Notes: generated from the letters alone by a model not told the origin. DNA of 32,827 bases from Candidatus Thermoplasmatota archaeon (GCA_022848865.1 JAJISE010000021.1:1-32827); one strand, 5' to 3'; shown: positions 6,766-15,275, numbered from the stretch's first letter. Numbers and translations: made by a program.

Positions 6766-8625
6766 ATGGACTACGCCGGTCTCGGATTGAAGGTGGGGCT
6801 GGAGATCCACCAGCAGGTTGACACGAACAAGCTGTTCTGTGATTGTCCTTCCGAGTTGAGAGAGGATACGAGCGGGAGCTTCATGAGGAGGCTGAGGCCG
6901 ACGCAGAGCGAGCTCGGTGAGGTGGACAGGGCCGCGATCGAGGAGGCCCGCAAGAGGCTGAAGTTCATCTACCAGCCGTTGGGAACGACGTGTCTCGTGG
7001 AGGCGGACGAGGAGCCGCCGCACAGGGGGAATGAGGCCGCCATAGACGTCGCGTTGGAGATGGCGCTGCTGCTGGGCGCGAAACCCGTGGACGAGATACA
7101 CTTCATGAGGAAGATCGTCATCGACGGCTCGAACACGGCCGGGTTCCAGAGAAGCGCGCTGGTGGCGATGAACGGACGACTCGAGGTCGGCTCCAAGATG
7201 GTTCCCATACCGCTGATCGGGCTCGAGGAGGACGCCGCCCGCAAGATAGAGCAGAGGGAGGATTCCGTCGTCTACAGGCTGGACCGGCTTGGCATCCCGC
7301 TCGTCGAGATCTCCACAGGACCAGTTATAGAGAGTCCCGAGGAGGCGATGAAGGTCGCACTCAGATTGGGCAGTCTTCTGCGGGCGACGAAGAAGGTCAA
7401 ACGGGGGATTGGAACCATAAGGAACGATCTCAACATCTCCATCGCGGAGGGGGCGCGAGTGGAGGTGAAGGGCGTTCAGGAGCTCAACATGATGTCCGCG
7501 TACGTGGAGAACGAGGTGAAGAGACAGATGTCGCTCCTCGAAGCCCGGGACACGCTCAGGGAGAGAGGGGCGGAGGTGACCAACCAGAAGGCCACGGATC
7601 TGACATCCATCTTCCAGGAAACTGAGTGCGAGACGATCAAAACGAGGATCGAGGCGGGTGGCGTCGTTCTCGGAATCGGGCTTCCCGGGTTCTCCGGGCT
7701 CCTGAGGGACAGGCTCGGACCCGAGCTGAATCGCTACGCCGTTCTGGCGGGCGTCGGCGGGACCTTCCATTCGGATGAGCTTCCCGCATACGGGATCGGG
7801 AAGGAGGTTCCGGATATCAGGAAGACCCTGGGGCTAGAGGATGACGATGCGTTTCTGATCCTGGCGGACAGGAAGAAGGTGGCGGAAGAGGCAGTTGGGC
7901 GGGTGATTGAGCGGGCGAAGGCGGCCGCCGAGGGTGTGCCTGAGGAGACGAGGGACCCCGGCCTGGATGGGACGACTGTCTATTCAAGGCCGCTTCCAGG
8001 GAAGGCTCGCATGTATCCAGAGACTGATGTGCCGCCAATCGCGATATCGGCAGAGCGGCTGAAGAGGATCGAGGCAGGACTTCCAGAGCTTCCAGAGGAC
8101 AAGATGGAGAGGCTCGTCCGAGAGTACGGGGTCCACGAGCAGCAGATCGGAATCATCGTGGAGGAAGGTTACGACGAGCTCTTCGAGGAGCTCGCCAAAG
8201 AGTTCGGGGAGGCCAGAACCGCCGCGTCCATGATATCCAACGTCTTTCCTGAGCTCGAGCGCCAGGGTCACCGCATCGACATGATCTCGGTCCAGACCTT
8301 CAGGGATCTGTTCATCTTCTTGCGCGACGGCACATTCACAAGAGAGGCTCTCCCGGAGGTCCTGCGGACCGTGCTCACCGAGGGCACAACTGTCGAGGCC
8401 GCTCTGCGGAAGCTCGGATTGGAGGCCGCTTCAAAGGAGGATGTCGACGCGATCGTGCGGGACGTTGTGGAGGAGAGACTGGAGTTTGTGAGGGAAAAGG
8501 GAGAGGACGCGGTCGGCCCGCTCATGGGAGTTGTGATGCAGCGCCTCCGCGGAAGGGCGGACGGGAAGCTCGTGAGAAGAATCCTCGCCGAGACGATTGA
8601 AGAGATCGTCGGTGGGGGCAAGTGA
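6766..8625 (+). CDS. gatE: Glutamyl-tRNA(Gln) amidotransferase subunit E
   Basis: Kinase/amidotransferase subunit that phosphorylates Glu-tRNA(Gln) and receives ammonia from GatD. At 619 residues it has the full GatE length. The cradle domain opens with GLEIHQQVDT (11-20) and a CxC (C25, C27). The insertion typical of GatE over bacterial GatB, resembling the AspRS GAD domain, occupies about 275-420. The end is the helical tRNA-binding tail (YqeY-like). The ATG begins on the base after the gatD stop. The gene ends 7 bases from the convergent thioredoxin gene. Confidence 0.96.
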   Translation: MDYAGLGLKVGLEIHQQVDTNKLFCDCPSELREDTSGSFMRRLRPTQSELGEVDRAAIEEARKRLKFIYQPLGTTCLVEADEEPPHRGNEAAIDVALEMALLLGAKPVDEIHFMRKIVIDGSNTAGFQRSALVAMNGRLEVGSKMVPIPLIGLEEDAARKIEQREDSVVYRLDRLGIPLVEISTGPVIESPEEAMKVALRLGSLLRATKKVKRGIGTIRNDLNISIAEGARVEVKGVQELNMMSAYVENEVKRQMSLLEARDTLRERGAEVTNQKATDLTSIFQETECETIKTRIEAGGVVLGIGLPGFSGLLRDRLGPELNRYAVLAGVGGTFHSDELPAYGIGKEVPDIRKTLGLEDDDAFLILADRKKVAEEAVGRVIERAKAAAEGVPEETRDPGLDGTTVYSRPLPGKARMYPETDVPPIAISAERLKRIEAGLPELPEDKMERLVREYGVHEQQIGIIVEEGYDELFEELAKEFGEARTAASMISNVFPELERQGHRIDMISVQTFRDLFIFLRDGTFTREALPEVLRTVLTEGTTVEAALRKLGLEAASKEDVDAIVRDVVEERLEFVREKGEDAVGPLMGVVMQRLRGRADGKLVRRILAETIEEIVGGGK

Positions 8626-8632
8626 GGAGCTG

Positions 8633-8950
8633 TCAGCCCCAGATTTCCCCTATGAGTCCTTTCAGGTCTGATTCGCTCAGACCGACGTGCGGCTTGCCAT
8701 CCCTCCTGGCTGTGACCTTCCCACAGGAGAATGCGATCAGCGTCGGGACTATGTTGATGTCGTACTTGTCCCAGTACTCGCTCTCTTCGTCGCTGATGTC
8801 GATCTCTCCGAAATCCCCGTTGGGGGATGAGGCGAGGTCCTCGAATGAGGGTTTGAACGCTCTGCAGAAAGGGCACCATCTGGCAAAGAAGAGCGTCACG
8901 ATGCTCTCCGACTTCTCAATCGCGGCTTCGGCGTTGTCCACGAGCGTCAT
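8633..8950 (-). CDS. Thioredoxin-fold protein, CPFC active site
   Basis: A 105-residue single-domain thioredoxin-like protein, cytoplasmic as no signal is present. The redox motif is W25-C26-P27-F28-C29, where standard thioredoxin has WCGPC, so its redox potential and partners may differ. The cis-proline site follows at IVPT (P69). It could act as a thiol reductant or glutaredoxin-like protein; a specific partner cannot be named. A TATA-like box lies 26 bases before the ATG, so the transcript is probably leaderless. Confidence 0.88.
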   Translation of the reverse strand: MTLVDNAEAAIEKSESIVTLFFARWCPFCRAFKPSFEDLASSPNGDFGEIDISDEESEYWDKYDINIVPTLIAFSCGKVTARRDGKPHVGLSESDLKGLIGEIWG

Positions 8951-8972
8951 GGAGACCGTCCATGGTCGGCCT

Positions 8973-8980
8973 CTTTAAAG
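8973..8980 (-). promoter_or_regulatory. TATA-like box for the thioredoxin gene
   Basis: The self-complementary CTTTAAAG is centred about 26 bases before the ATG at 8950, the distance expected for a leaderless transcript. Confidence 0.55.
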
Positions 8981-9031
8981 AATGTGATGTCCCGACGACG
9001 GGTTGGCAGATATGATTCCACATCACAAAAG

Positions 9032-9039
9032 CTTTTAAT
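9032..9039 (+). promoter_or_regulatory. TATA-like box for the unrecognised gene at 9071
   Basis: CTTTTAAT predicts initiation near 9062, which is also an in-frame GTG. The RNA would thus be leaderless (GTG start) or have a leader of about nine bases (ATG 9071). Confidence 0.5.
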
Positions 9040-9070
9040 CTGAAATTGGATTCACCTGTGAGTGGTTCTG

Positions 9071-9685
9071 ATGGTTACAAAGAAGAAAGGAAAGGAGAAT
9101 TGGTTCGAGTCCCTGGACAAGGAGCTCGAAGAGCAGACCAAGGAGATAATCGAGAGCTTCGGTGAGCAGAACACTCAGAAACTTGAGGTCAATCGTTCTC
9201 TGATCGAGGACTTCTGGAAGATATGGAAGAGGTTCAACAAAATCAACGTGCACTTCACCATCGAGCCGAGCTACACGGCTTTTGCCCAGTTCGACGAGTT
9301 CCCCTACGGCGGGTGGAAGTGGAGGACCAGCTTCAACGTTGCTGGCGTCAACAGGATCGAGCTCGTGGACAGGACGCAGGACCAGGGAAGGATAGGGGAC
9401 GCCCTACGCGTCTCATACTATGTGGAGAACAACAAGCCCAGCATCCGGATAGACTTCCAGTACTGCGAGGGTGAACACTACTACAAGTACTCGGGCTGGA
9501 AGAGGATATACAGCCAGCACTTGCTCTACGAAGAGCCCCTCGAGAAGGTCGAGATGGGCGATGTCCACGGCGTCTTCAGGGATGTCGTGAAGACATGGTA
9601 TGAGTCCCATCTAAAGAGGAACAGGAGCCTTCTGCTGAACCACTTGAAGAGCAAGTACCCAAGCGTGGAGACGTTCACCCAGTAG
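9071..9685 (+). CDS. Unrecognised soluble protein, 204 residues
   Basis: I cannot place this protein in a family with a known function. It begins with a very polar helix rich in Lys and Glu, then a body rich in Trp, Tyr and Phe (for example FDEFPYGGWKW and CEGEHYYKYSGWKR) and a basic C-terminal helix (SHLKRNRSLLLNHLKSKY). There is no signal peptide, membrane segment or cysteine motif. The aromatic conserved-looking blocks suggest a real, folded protein, and the codon use is like its neighbours. The start is ATG 9071; GTG 9062 in the same frame is possible. Its stop codon directly abuts the stop of the convergent membrane protein gene. Confidence 0.8.
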   Translation: MVTKKKGKENWFESLDKELEEQTKEIIESFGEQNTQKLEVNRSLIEDFWKIWKRFNKINVHFTIEPSYTAFAQFDEFPYGGWKWRTSFNVAGVNRIELVDRTQDQGRIGDALRVSYYVENNKPSIRIDFQYCEGEHYYKYSGWKRIYSQHLLYEEPLEKVEMGDVHGVFRDVVKTWYESHLKRNRSLLLNHLKSKYPSVETFTQ

Positions 9686-11146
9686 CTAGGACGAGAACTC
9701 CAGTTCGTAGACGATGTGCGCCTCTTCGTAGGAGGAGAACACCCACGTGACGTATGTTGATTCCACGGCGATTGGATCCAGTCCGCCGCCCATTGGGTAG
9801 TCCTCCAGAGTTATGGATGCGTCCCAAGTGATGTTGATCGCGTCCAGATACTGGTTCCCCGGCGGGTACTCCTCCTTCCACGCATCGTAGACTCGCAGGA
9901 CCTTGTTACCGTTCCGCTCCTGAAAGAGGGAGACATTGGCGTTCGTGAACCGCAGCGTCATCATCTTCCCGTTGGACCAAACATCCCCGCAACCATGGAC
10001 TTCGGCTCCGATGCTGTGATTGACCTCACTCCAGCCAGCGTAGTCTAGCGCTTCCTTCGCCACGAAGAGACCAAGACTGTGATAGGTGCTCCAATACGGG
10101 CGGTCGTCGAATGTCCTCCATATCGCCTCATAGAGGGGGCTGGATGTATCGCCAAACGCCTTCATTCTCACCTCTACCGTGATGTTGAAGTCTTCGTCTA
10201 TGATTATGTGCAGGTTCAGGGCGTAGCTCTCCGTGTAGTAGATTTCCTCCTCCGAGGGCGGCTCCCCGACCAGGACCCCGTGTGCGGTTGACGGTGCGGC
10301 GCCAAAAGCCAGTAACCAAACGGAGAGGACGATGAGAAAGGCGATGAGAGTGGCGAAGACCCCCTTCCATCCGACGGTCGTGACATCCGGGCTCGGTGGC
10401 CGCTCTCTGGATACGTAGAAGGACGCGAACAGGAATATCAGAAAGGCGACCGTGATGAAGACAAGAAGGTAGCTGAGGACGATGTCGGGGACCAGTCCAT
10501 ATCCGATGATCCCCGCAAGAAGACCGACTGAGAGGTGAGGCAACCAGAACAGGAGGAGGATACGAAACGCCGACCTTCTCGTCCGTAGCGCGAAGTGCTC
10601 CCGAAGGAGATCGAGAGCCTTGCTCGAGATCACGTACGCGAATGCGATGGTGAGTAGGAGACCTGTCGCGACGAACCTGACCGTCCAGAAATGATCGACG
10701 CCGGGGAGGAAGTGGATGGCCTTGATCGAATCCCCACTCTCACCGATGAATGACCCGAGGACCATATACATCATCGAGTGGATGAGGAGGGCCTCAAGAA
10801 GGAGCAGCGCGAACAGCCTGTGGAAGAAGGATTTGAGCCTGGGATATATGAGTAGGAGAATGACGAGGCCCATAACGACCTCCGTGATTATCCCTGCCAT
10901 GAGATAGAGGACCTGAAGCGCTGGAGCCGTGGCATCGGGGATATGCGCGGCCGTGAATCCAAAGCCAGGGGACACGTAGACGGCGTAGAACTGTCCGCCA
11001 ATGAGCTCGGAACTGAGACCGTGACCGAGGACTTCGTGGGAGAGGACCGCCAAGAACCTTGCGACAACGAAGTAAAGGATTGTCAGCAACACGAAGAGCA
11101 TCTTCCCCTGCACGCCGCGAAAGGTCAGACGGTCCTCCTCTTCCAT
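9686..11146 (-). CDS. Polytopic membrane protein with HExxxH motif and large extracytoplasmic domain
   Basis: 486 residues. The first 290 hold about eight hydrophobic helices, beginning at 16-35. At the end of the first helix is SHEVLGHGL (H37, E38, H42), which resembles the zinc motif HELGHGL of M50-like membrane proteases but with one extra residue, giving HExxxH. The following GGQFYAVYVSPGFGF also recalls M50-like proteins. Residues 290-486 form a soluble, probably extracellular domain rich in beta strands with several N-x-S/T sites (for example NVSLF). A protease or a non-catalytic relative are both possible; I cannot tell. TATA box 26 bases upstream, leaderless. Confidence 0.8.
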   Translation of the reverse strand: MEEEDRLTFRGVQGKMLFVLLTILYFVVARFLAVLSHEVLGHGLSSELIGGQFYAVYVSPGFGFTAAHIPDATAPALQVLYLMAGIITEVVMGLVILLLIYPRLKSFFHRLFALLLLEALLIHSMMYMVLGSFIGESGDSIKAIHFLPGVDHFWTVRFVATGLLLTIAFAYVISSKALDLLREHFALRTRRSAFRILLLFWLPHLSVGLLAGIIGYGLVPDIVLSYLLVFITVAFLIFLFASFYVSRERPPSPDVTTVGWKGVFATLIAFLIVLSVWLLAFGAAPSTAHGVLVGEPPSEEEIYYTESYALNLHIIIDEDFNITVEVRMKAFGDTSSPLYEAIWRTFDDRPYWSTYHSLGLFVAKEALDYAGWSEVNHSIGAEVHGCGDVWSNGKMMTLRFTNANVSLFQERNGNKVLRVYDAWKEEYPPGNQYLDAINITWDASITLEDYPMGGGLDPIAVESTYVTWVFSSYEEAHIVYELEFSS

Positions 11147-11167
11147 AGTGATTCGTATCCCAACCCG

Positions 11168-11177
11168 ATATTATAGG
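11168..11177 (-). promoter_or_regulatory. TATA box for the HExxxH membrane protein gene
   Basis: Reads CTATAATATC on the minus strand, centred about 26 bases before the ATG at 11146. No ribosome site is present, so leaderless initiation is inferred. Confidence 0.5.
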
Positions 11178-11180
11178 ATT

Positions 11181-11228
11181 TTGCAGCGCGGTGACAGGGT
11201 CCAGTGTCCATTCTTGCAGCGTGATGAC
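11181..11228. repeat. Pair of 15-base direct repeats in the divergent intergenic region
   Basis: TTGCAGCGCGGTGAC (11181-11195) recurs as TTGCAGCGTGATGAC (11214-11228), 13 of 15 bases equal, with starts 33 bases apart (about three helical turns). The pair lies just upstream of the minus-strand TATA box of the membrane protein gene, where a regulator could bind. It could also be chance. Confidence 0.4.
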
Positions 11229-11296
11229 TTTTGTCTTGTCAAGATATGTCGCATCCGAGTGCTGGCTCCCCAGTTTCACCATGCCCTCCTGTAAAG

Positions 11297-11305
11297 CTTT
11301 TTAAG
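11297..11305 (+). promoter_or_regulatory. TATA-like box for the RPA operon
   Basis: CTTTTTAAG sits about 65 bases before the TTG start at 11365, predicting a leader of nearly 40 bases, which contains AGGGG eight bases before the start. The rest of the region 11147-11364 holds only the direct repeats and the divergent promoter. Confidence 0.45.
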
Positions 11306-11364
11306 TTCCGGGAACGTTCAGTTCTCGGAGGCACTGAAAAGGAAGCCTCTCAGGGGTTGAAAGA

Positions 11365-12681
11365 TTGGAAAAAGAGAATATCGCGCCCCATGTGAAGGAC
11401 ATAACAAGGGCGCTCGGGAACAAAGTGAGCGAAGCGAATATTGAACGTGAGCTGAACAGCTATCTGACAGTGTATAGGGTCCCTTTGGGGACCGCGAAAA
11501 GGAGCATCGTCAAGAAGCATGGAGGCAATCCCTCCCTTCTCTCCCTCGGAGCACAGAAAACGATTGTCGATCTGACTCCGAACGAGTTTAGCGTGGATCT
11601 TCTGGCTAGGGTCGTCAGCGTCAACGAGAGGGAGATCGAGGTCGAAGGGGTATCCAAGACCATCTTGTACGGGATATTCGGGGACAGCACGGGGACTGTG
11701 CCCTTTACGGCCTGGGAAGCTGACGCGATGGACGTGGAGAAGGGCGATGTCGTGAAGATCCAGAACGCGTACACGAAGGAGTTTAGGGGAGAGGTTCAGC
11801 TCAACCTGGGGAACAGAACGTCGGTTGAGAAGGAGTCGCCGGACGCCCTGCCGCCTTATGTACCACCGGAGAGACCGGCGACGTCTGTGGAACTGGGGGA
11901 TTTGCGTGGGGGTATGAGCAACGTCTCGGTCGTCGGGAGGATCATCTCCATCGAGTCGAGAGAAGTGAACGTAGAGGGACAGAAGAAGACGGTGTTCTCG
12001 GGGCTCATAGGCGATTCCACGGGAAAGGCCCAGTTCTCCGCCTGGGCGGACTTCGAGCTCAGGGAGGGCGACGTCGCAAAGATCGACGGAGGCTACTCCA
12101 AGACGTGGAGAGGCATGCCCCAGTTGGGTTTCGATCAAAGGGCGAACGTCGAGATCCTCAAGGATACGGATTTCCCGTCAGCCGAGGACATCATGAGTCC
12201 CGTCAGAAGATGGATCGAAGAGATCGCCGAGAGGGGCGGCGCCGTGGATGCGACTGTGAGAGGAATCCTCATCGATGTAAAGGAAGGGAGCGGCCTGATA
12301 TTCCGATGCCCTGAGTGCAACCGGGTCCTCAGGAAGGGGACATGCAGGATTCACGGAGAGGTCGACGGGACGCCTGATCTGCGCGTGAAGGCAGTCATCG
12401 ATGACGGAAGCGCAGCGCTGACGGCGATACTCGGCAAGGACATCACCGAGGGGCTGCTCGGGAAGAGCTTGAAGGACTGCATGGACACCGCGAAAGAGGC
12501 CATGAGCCACGAGGTCATCAGGGACGAGCTCGCAGACCTGTTGGTCGCTCAGCCGGTCGAGCTCAGGGGAAACGTGACCAGCGACGACTACGGGCTCATG
12601 ATGATATCCGAGTCCGCTGAGGTCTTGGAGATAGACGTGCAAGAAGAGGCGCAGAAGCTGCTATCGGATCTGGAGGAATAG
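11365..12681 (+). CDS. rpa: Replication protein A, three OB folds with zinc finger
   Basis: Archaeal single-stranded DNA-binding protein for replication, recombination and repair, 438 residues. A helical N-terminal region (1-65) precedes OB fold 1 (about 75-155) and OB fold 2 (about 182-265). These share the repeated signature FGDSTGTVPFTAW / IGDSTGKAQFSAW, showing internal duplication. OB fold 3 (about 293-415) carries a zinc finger C315-x2-C318-x8-C327-x2-H330. The start is an uncommon TTG; no in-frame ATG fits, and AGGGG lies eight bases upstream. The next gene, one base away, is its usual archaeal partner. Confidence 0.93.
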   Translation: MEKENIAPHVKDITRALGNKVSEANIERELNSYLTVYRVPLGTAKRSIVKKHGGNPSLLSLGAQKTIVDLTPNEFSVDLLARVVSVNEREIEVEGVSKTILYGIFGDSTGTVPFTAWEADAMDVEKGDVVKIQNAYTKEFRGEVQLNLGNRTSVEKESPDALPPYVPPERPATSVELGDLRGGMSNVSVVGRIISIESREVNVEGQKKTVFSGLIGDSTGKAQFSAWADFELREGDVAKIDGGYSKTWRGMPQLGFDQRANVEILKDTDFPSAEDIMSPVRRWIEEIAERGGAVDATVRGILIDVKEGSGLIFRCPECNRVLRKGTCRIHGEVDGTPDLRVKAVIDDGSAALTAILGKDITEGLLGKSLKDCMDTAKEAMSHEVIRDELADLLVAQPVELRGNVTSDDYGLMMISESAEVLEIDVQEEAQKLLSDLEE

Positions 12682-12682
12682 G

Positions 12683-13534
12683 ATGAGGAGGGAGGTCGCC
12701 TGGAGAGTGTTCGCCAAGGAGTACAGCGATTCGGACTTTCAGTTCTCGGAGGGCGGGGAGCGTTCCCCGTCCTACGTGGTCACCCCGCTGGGCGCCAAGA
12801 TAAACCGGCTGTTCGTCGTTGGCGTGATAACGGACATCGACAACGTCGGGTCGGATGACCAGCCCATGTGGAGGGCTAGACTGTCGGACCCGACCGGCGT
12901 GTACGTACTCTCGGCGGGCCTATATCAGCCCGAGGCTGCTAGGACGCTCTCTGGAATCGAGCCTCCCACCTTCGCCGCCGTCATGGGAAAGACGCGGGTC
13001 TACTCGCCTGAGGAGGGGACATTATACCTCAGCATCCGTCCTGAAATCGTGAGTGTCGCCAACGACGCCGTCAGGAACTACTGGACGCTCGAGTGCTGCA
13101 GGAGCCTGAGAACCCGCCTCGATGCTGTTGCCGAGGCCTTCAAGATGGACCCTCTCACGAAGGAGGGGCTCGTCGCTCTCGGACACAGCGAGAGGATCGC
13201 GGACGGTATCGTGAGGGCGGTTGATCACTACGGAACCGTGGACCTGGACAGGTACAGGCTCATGCTCGTCGACGCGCTCAAGTATCTGCTCCCGGAATCA
13301 CGGCCCGCTCCTCCTGAGGAGAAAGATGAGGAAGAGGAGTCGGAGCTGGACGAGTACGTCCTAGAGCTCATAGGGAAGCTGGACACAGACGGGAAGGGAG
13401 CCGACTGGGAGACCCTGCTCGAAGCGTCGAAGAAGGATGGGGTTCAGAAGGACGACCTGGAACAGACCGTGAACAGCTTGCTCGACAATGGCCGTGCCTA
13501 CGAACCCGTAATTGGTAAGCTGAAGCGGATTTGA
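12683..13534 (+). CDS. RPA-associated protein (COG3390 type)
   Basis: A 283-residue protein with an N-terminal OB-like fold (about 1-115; the GVITDIDNVG strand and LSDPTGVYVLSAG are the recognisable parts), a helical middle, an acidic linker (EEKDEEEESELDE, about 213-225) and a C-terminal winged-helix-like end (about 225-283). In many archaea this gene follows rpa and its product binds RPA, so a role in the RPA complex is inferred. The GGAGG before its ATG lies inside the end of rpa, and the one-base gap implies co-translation. Confidence 0.88.
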   Translation: MRREVAWRVFAKEYSDSDFQFSEGGERSPSYVVTPLGAKINRLFVVGVITDIDNVGSDDQPMWRARLSDPTGVYVLSAGLYQPEAARTLSGIEPPTFAAVMGKTRVYSPEEGTLYLSIRPEIVSVANDAVRNYWTLECCRSLRTRLDAVAEAFKMDPLTKEGLVALGHSERIADGIVRAVDHYGTVDLDRYRLMLVDALKYLLPESRPAPPEEKDEEEESELDEYVLELIGKLDTDGKGADWETLLEASKKDGVQKDDLEQTVNSLLDNGRAYEPVIGKLKRI

Positions 13535-13645
13535 GGTCGCGGTCTCGATACCTTTCGTCCAGGGATCTGACACGCTTTCGCCGTGAGGCTGGTGTTCTGG
13601 TCACAGGTGTGGCCGAGAATGGCAGTCGACAGTAATGCAAAAAGA

Positions 13646-13654
13646 CTTTATTTT
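13646..13654 (+). promoter_or_regulatory. TATA-like box for the KaiC-like pair
   Basis: CTTTATTTT is centred about 25 bases before the ATG at 13675, which has no ribosome site; leaderless transcript inferred. The remainder of 13535-13645 shows no other recognisable feature. Confidence 0.5.
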
Positions 13655-13674
13655 CCTCTCGCTATATCCACTCA

Positions 13675-14571
13675 ATGATTGGGATGCCTCTGCGAATTCC
13701 GCTTTCTCGACAGTCCGAGGAAGAGCTTCAGTATGATCCAGTCGGGGTCAGGAGGATCCCAACAGGCGTCGCGGACTTCGACACGATAATCAAGGGCGGG
13801 CTTCCCTCGGGATCGCTCGTCCTGCTGCTCGGCGACATGGGAGCGGGACAGCAGGAGTACATCTACACGAGCATAGCGAAGCTCGGCATGGTGAAAGGCA
13901 ACCCTCAAACGAGGAAGTACTACCTAGGTCACGCGTGCGACGACGGCGTGCTTCCCGAGAAGGTGGAGTACATCACGTTCTCGAGGTCGAGGGAGGACAT
14001 ACTCAGGGAAGTGGCAACATCCTTCAATCCTCATTTCTACAACGCCCTCAAGAAGTACACGACATTCAGGGATTTCAGCGGACATTACTTCAGGCACACG
14101 ATCGTCCCTTCTAGCTGGACAAGCGGGGAGAACGTCCCGTTCGGCGAGAAGCCTCCGGAACTTCTTGAGTCCGTGGTGGAATTCTTGGACTCCAACGCAA
14201 CGAGGTCCATGGTCGTAATCGACTCGATAACCGACCTCGCGGAGTCGGACATAGTCCACCCGAAGGACTTGATATCGACGATAAAGGGGATGCAGCGGGC
14301 ATCGAAGAGATGGGACGGAATCGTCTATCTGCTGCTCACGAGAGGGATAATGGATGAGAAACACGAGCAGATGCTCATCGACAGCGTCGACGGCGTCATC
14401 GTCTTCGAGTGGAAGAACTACCTCACGAGCAGCAAAAGGCAACGGTACATGTACGTCGGCAAGTTCATGAGCGTCCTGCCCCATCTCGAGATGGAGAAGA
14501 TCGCCCGCTTCCCGACGATGGTGACGAGCAACCACGGGCTGGTCGTCATGTACCAGGAAAGAATAGCGTAG
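13675..14571 (+). CDS. KaiC-like RecA-superfamily protein with degenerate P-loop
   Basis: A 298-residue KaiC/RadA-like domain. The family opening is clear: IPTGVADFDTIIKGGLPSG (28-46) then strand LVLLLGD. The Walker A motif reads GDMGAGQQ (53-60), so the essential lysine and threonine are both glutamine and ATP hydrolysis is unlikely. The Walker B strand is kept (MVVIDS, D183). A region of about 80 residues between these motifs is longer than in the neighbour. The gene directly precedes an intact KaiC-like gene, so it is probably a structural or regulatory partner of it. It begins with a leaderless ATG. Confidence 0.85.
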   Translation: MIGMPLRIPLSRQSEEELQYDPVGVRRIPTGVADFDTIIKGGLPSGSLVLLLGDMGAGQQEYIYTSIAKLGMVKGNPQTRKYYLGHACDDGVLPEKVEYITFSRSREDILREVATSFNPHFYNALKKYTTFRDFSGHYFRHTIVPSSWTSGENVPFGEKPPELLESVVEFLDSNATRSMVVIDSITDLAESDIVHPKDLISTIKGMQRASKRWDGIVYLLLTRGIMDEKHEQMLIDSVDGVIVFEWKNYLTSSKRQRYMYVGKFMSVLPHLEMEKIARFPTMVTSNHGLVVMYQERIA

Positions 14572-14579
14572 GTGGGATT

Positions 14580-15275
14580 GTGGAGCTAATAGGAACAGGC
14601 GTTGAGGGGCTTGACGAGATGCTTGGTGGAGGGATTCCGAGGAACCATATAGTGACCGTCCTCGGCGCGTTCGGAACGGGCAAAACGACGCTCAGCCTCC
14701 AGTTCATCATGGAGGGTCTGACCAAGGGCGAGAAGTGCATATTCATAACCCTCGAGGAGGCCGTTGAATCGATAAAGATGAACGCCCAGTCCTTCGGCTG
14801 GGACCTGCAGAAGTATCAGGACGATGAGACCTTGGCGATAGTCAAGCTCGAGCCTGCTGACGTGAAGACTACGCTCACAAGGGTGAAGAGCGAGCTGCCC
14901 GCGTTCATCAGTAAGTTCAAGGCAGACAGGCTGGCGATAGACTCCATATCTCTGCTGAACATGATGTTCCCAGACGAAGTGAAGAGGAGGACCCAGCTCT
15001 TCGAGCTGTACCGGCAGATCAAGTCGACGGGCGCGACCGCCTTGCTGACGGCGGAGGCTAAGGACGACAATCCTAGGTCATCGAGGGACGGCCTTGTGGA
15101 ATACGTCTCGGACGGCGTCATACTCCTCCTCTTCAACGAACCCGAAGGGTCCAAGGAGACCCAGCTGGTCATCCAGATTGTCAAGGTGAGGAGAAGAAAG
15201 CACTTGAGACAGAAGAAGCCCTACCTCATCACGAGTCACGGCATCGAGGTCCACACAGAGGCGGACGTATTCTAG
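14580..15275 (+). CDS. KaiC-like ATPase (intact P-loop)
   Basis: A 231-residue single KaiC domain with Walker A GAFGTGKTT (29-37), the preceding family motif TGVEGLDEMLGGGIP (6-20), and Walker B in DRLAIDSISLL. A conserved glutamate pair follows the second strand (TLEEAVESI). Single-domain KaiC-like proteins in archaea are signalling ATPases of mostly unknown target; FlaH/ArlH is a relative, but no archaellum genes are present. The GTG at 14580 is chosen because GGTGG precedes it by a short spacer; ATT 14577 is the only near alternative. Its stop shares bases with the convergent aminotransferase stop (CTAG). Confidence 0.88.
   Translation: MELIGTGVEGLDEMLGGGIPRNHIVTVLGAFGTGKTTLSLQFIMEGLTKGEKCIFITLEEAVESIKMNAQSFGWDLQKYQDDETLAIVKLEPADVKTTLTRVKSELPAFISKFKADRLAIDSISLLNMMFPDEVKRRTQLFELYRQIKSTGATALLTAEAKDDNPRSSRDGLVEYVSDGVILLLFNEPEGSKETQLVIQIVKVRRRKHLRQKKPYLITSHGIEVHTEADVF

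Noticed and set aside
6478-7770. 430-residue minus-strand open frame across gatD and gatE
   Set aside because: Fully antisense to two certain genes; high-GC codon bias makes such shadows common, and the translation has no family features.
10794-11282. 162-residue minus-strand open frame starting upstream of the membrane protein
   Set aside because: Its first part covers the direct repeats and the TATA box, and the rest overlaps the certain membrane protein gene in another frame.
13535-13645. Intergenic stretch checked for tRNA or small genes
   Set aside because: No cloverleaf, no open frame with a start and ribosome site, and no repeat was found.
14409-14579. Open frame extending the second KaiC-like gene upstream
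   Set aside because: It overlaps the first KaiC-like gene; family homology and the ribosome site place the start at GTG 14580.
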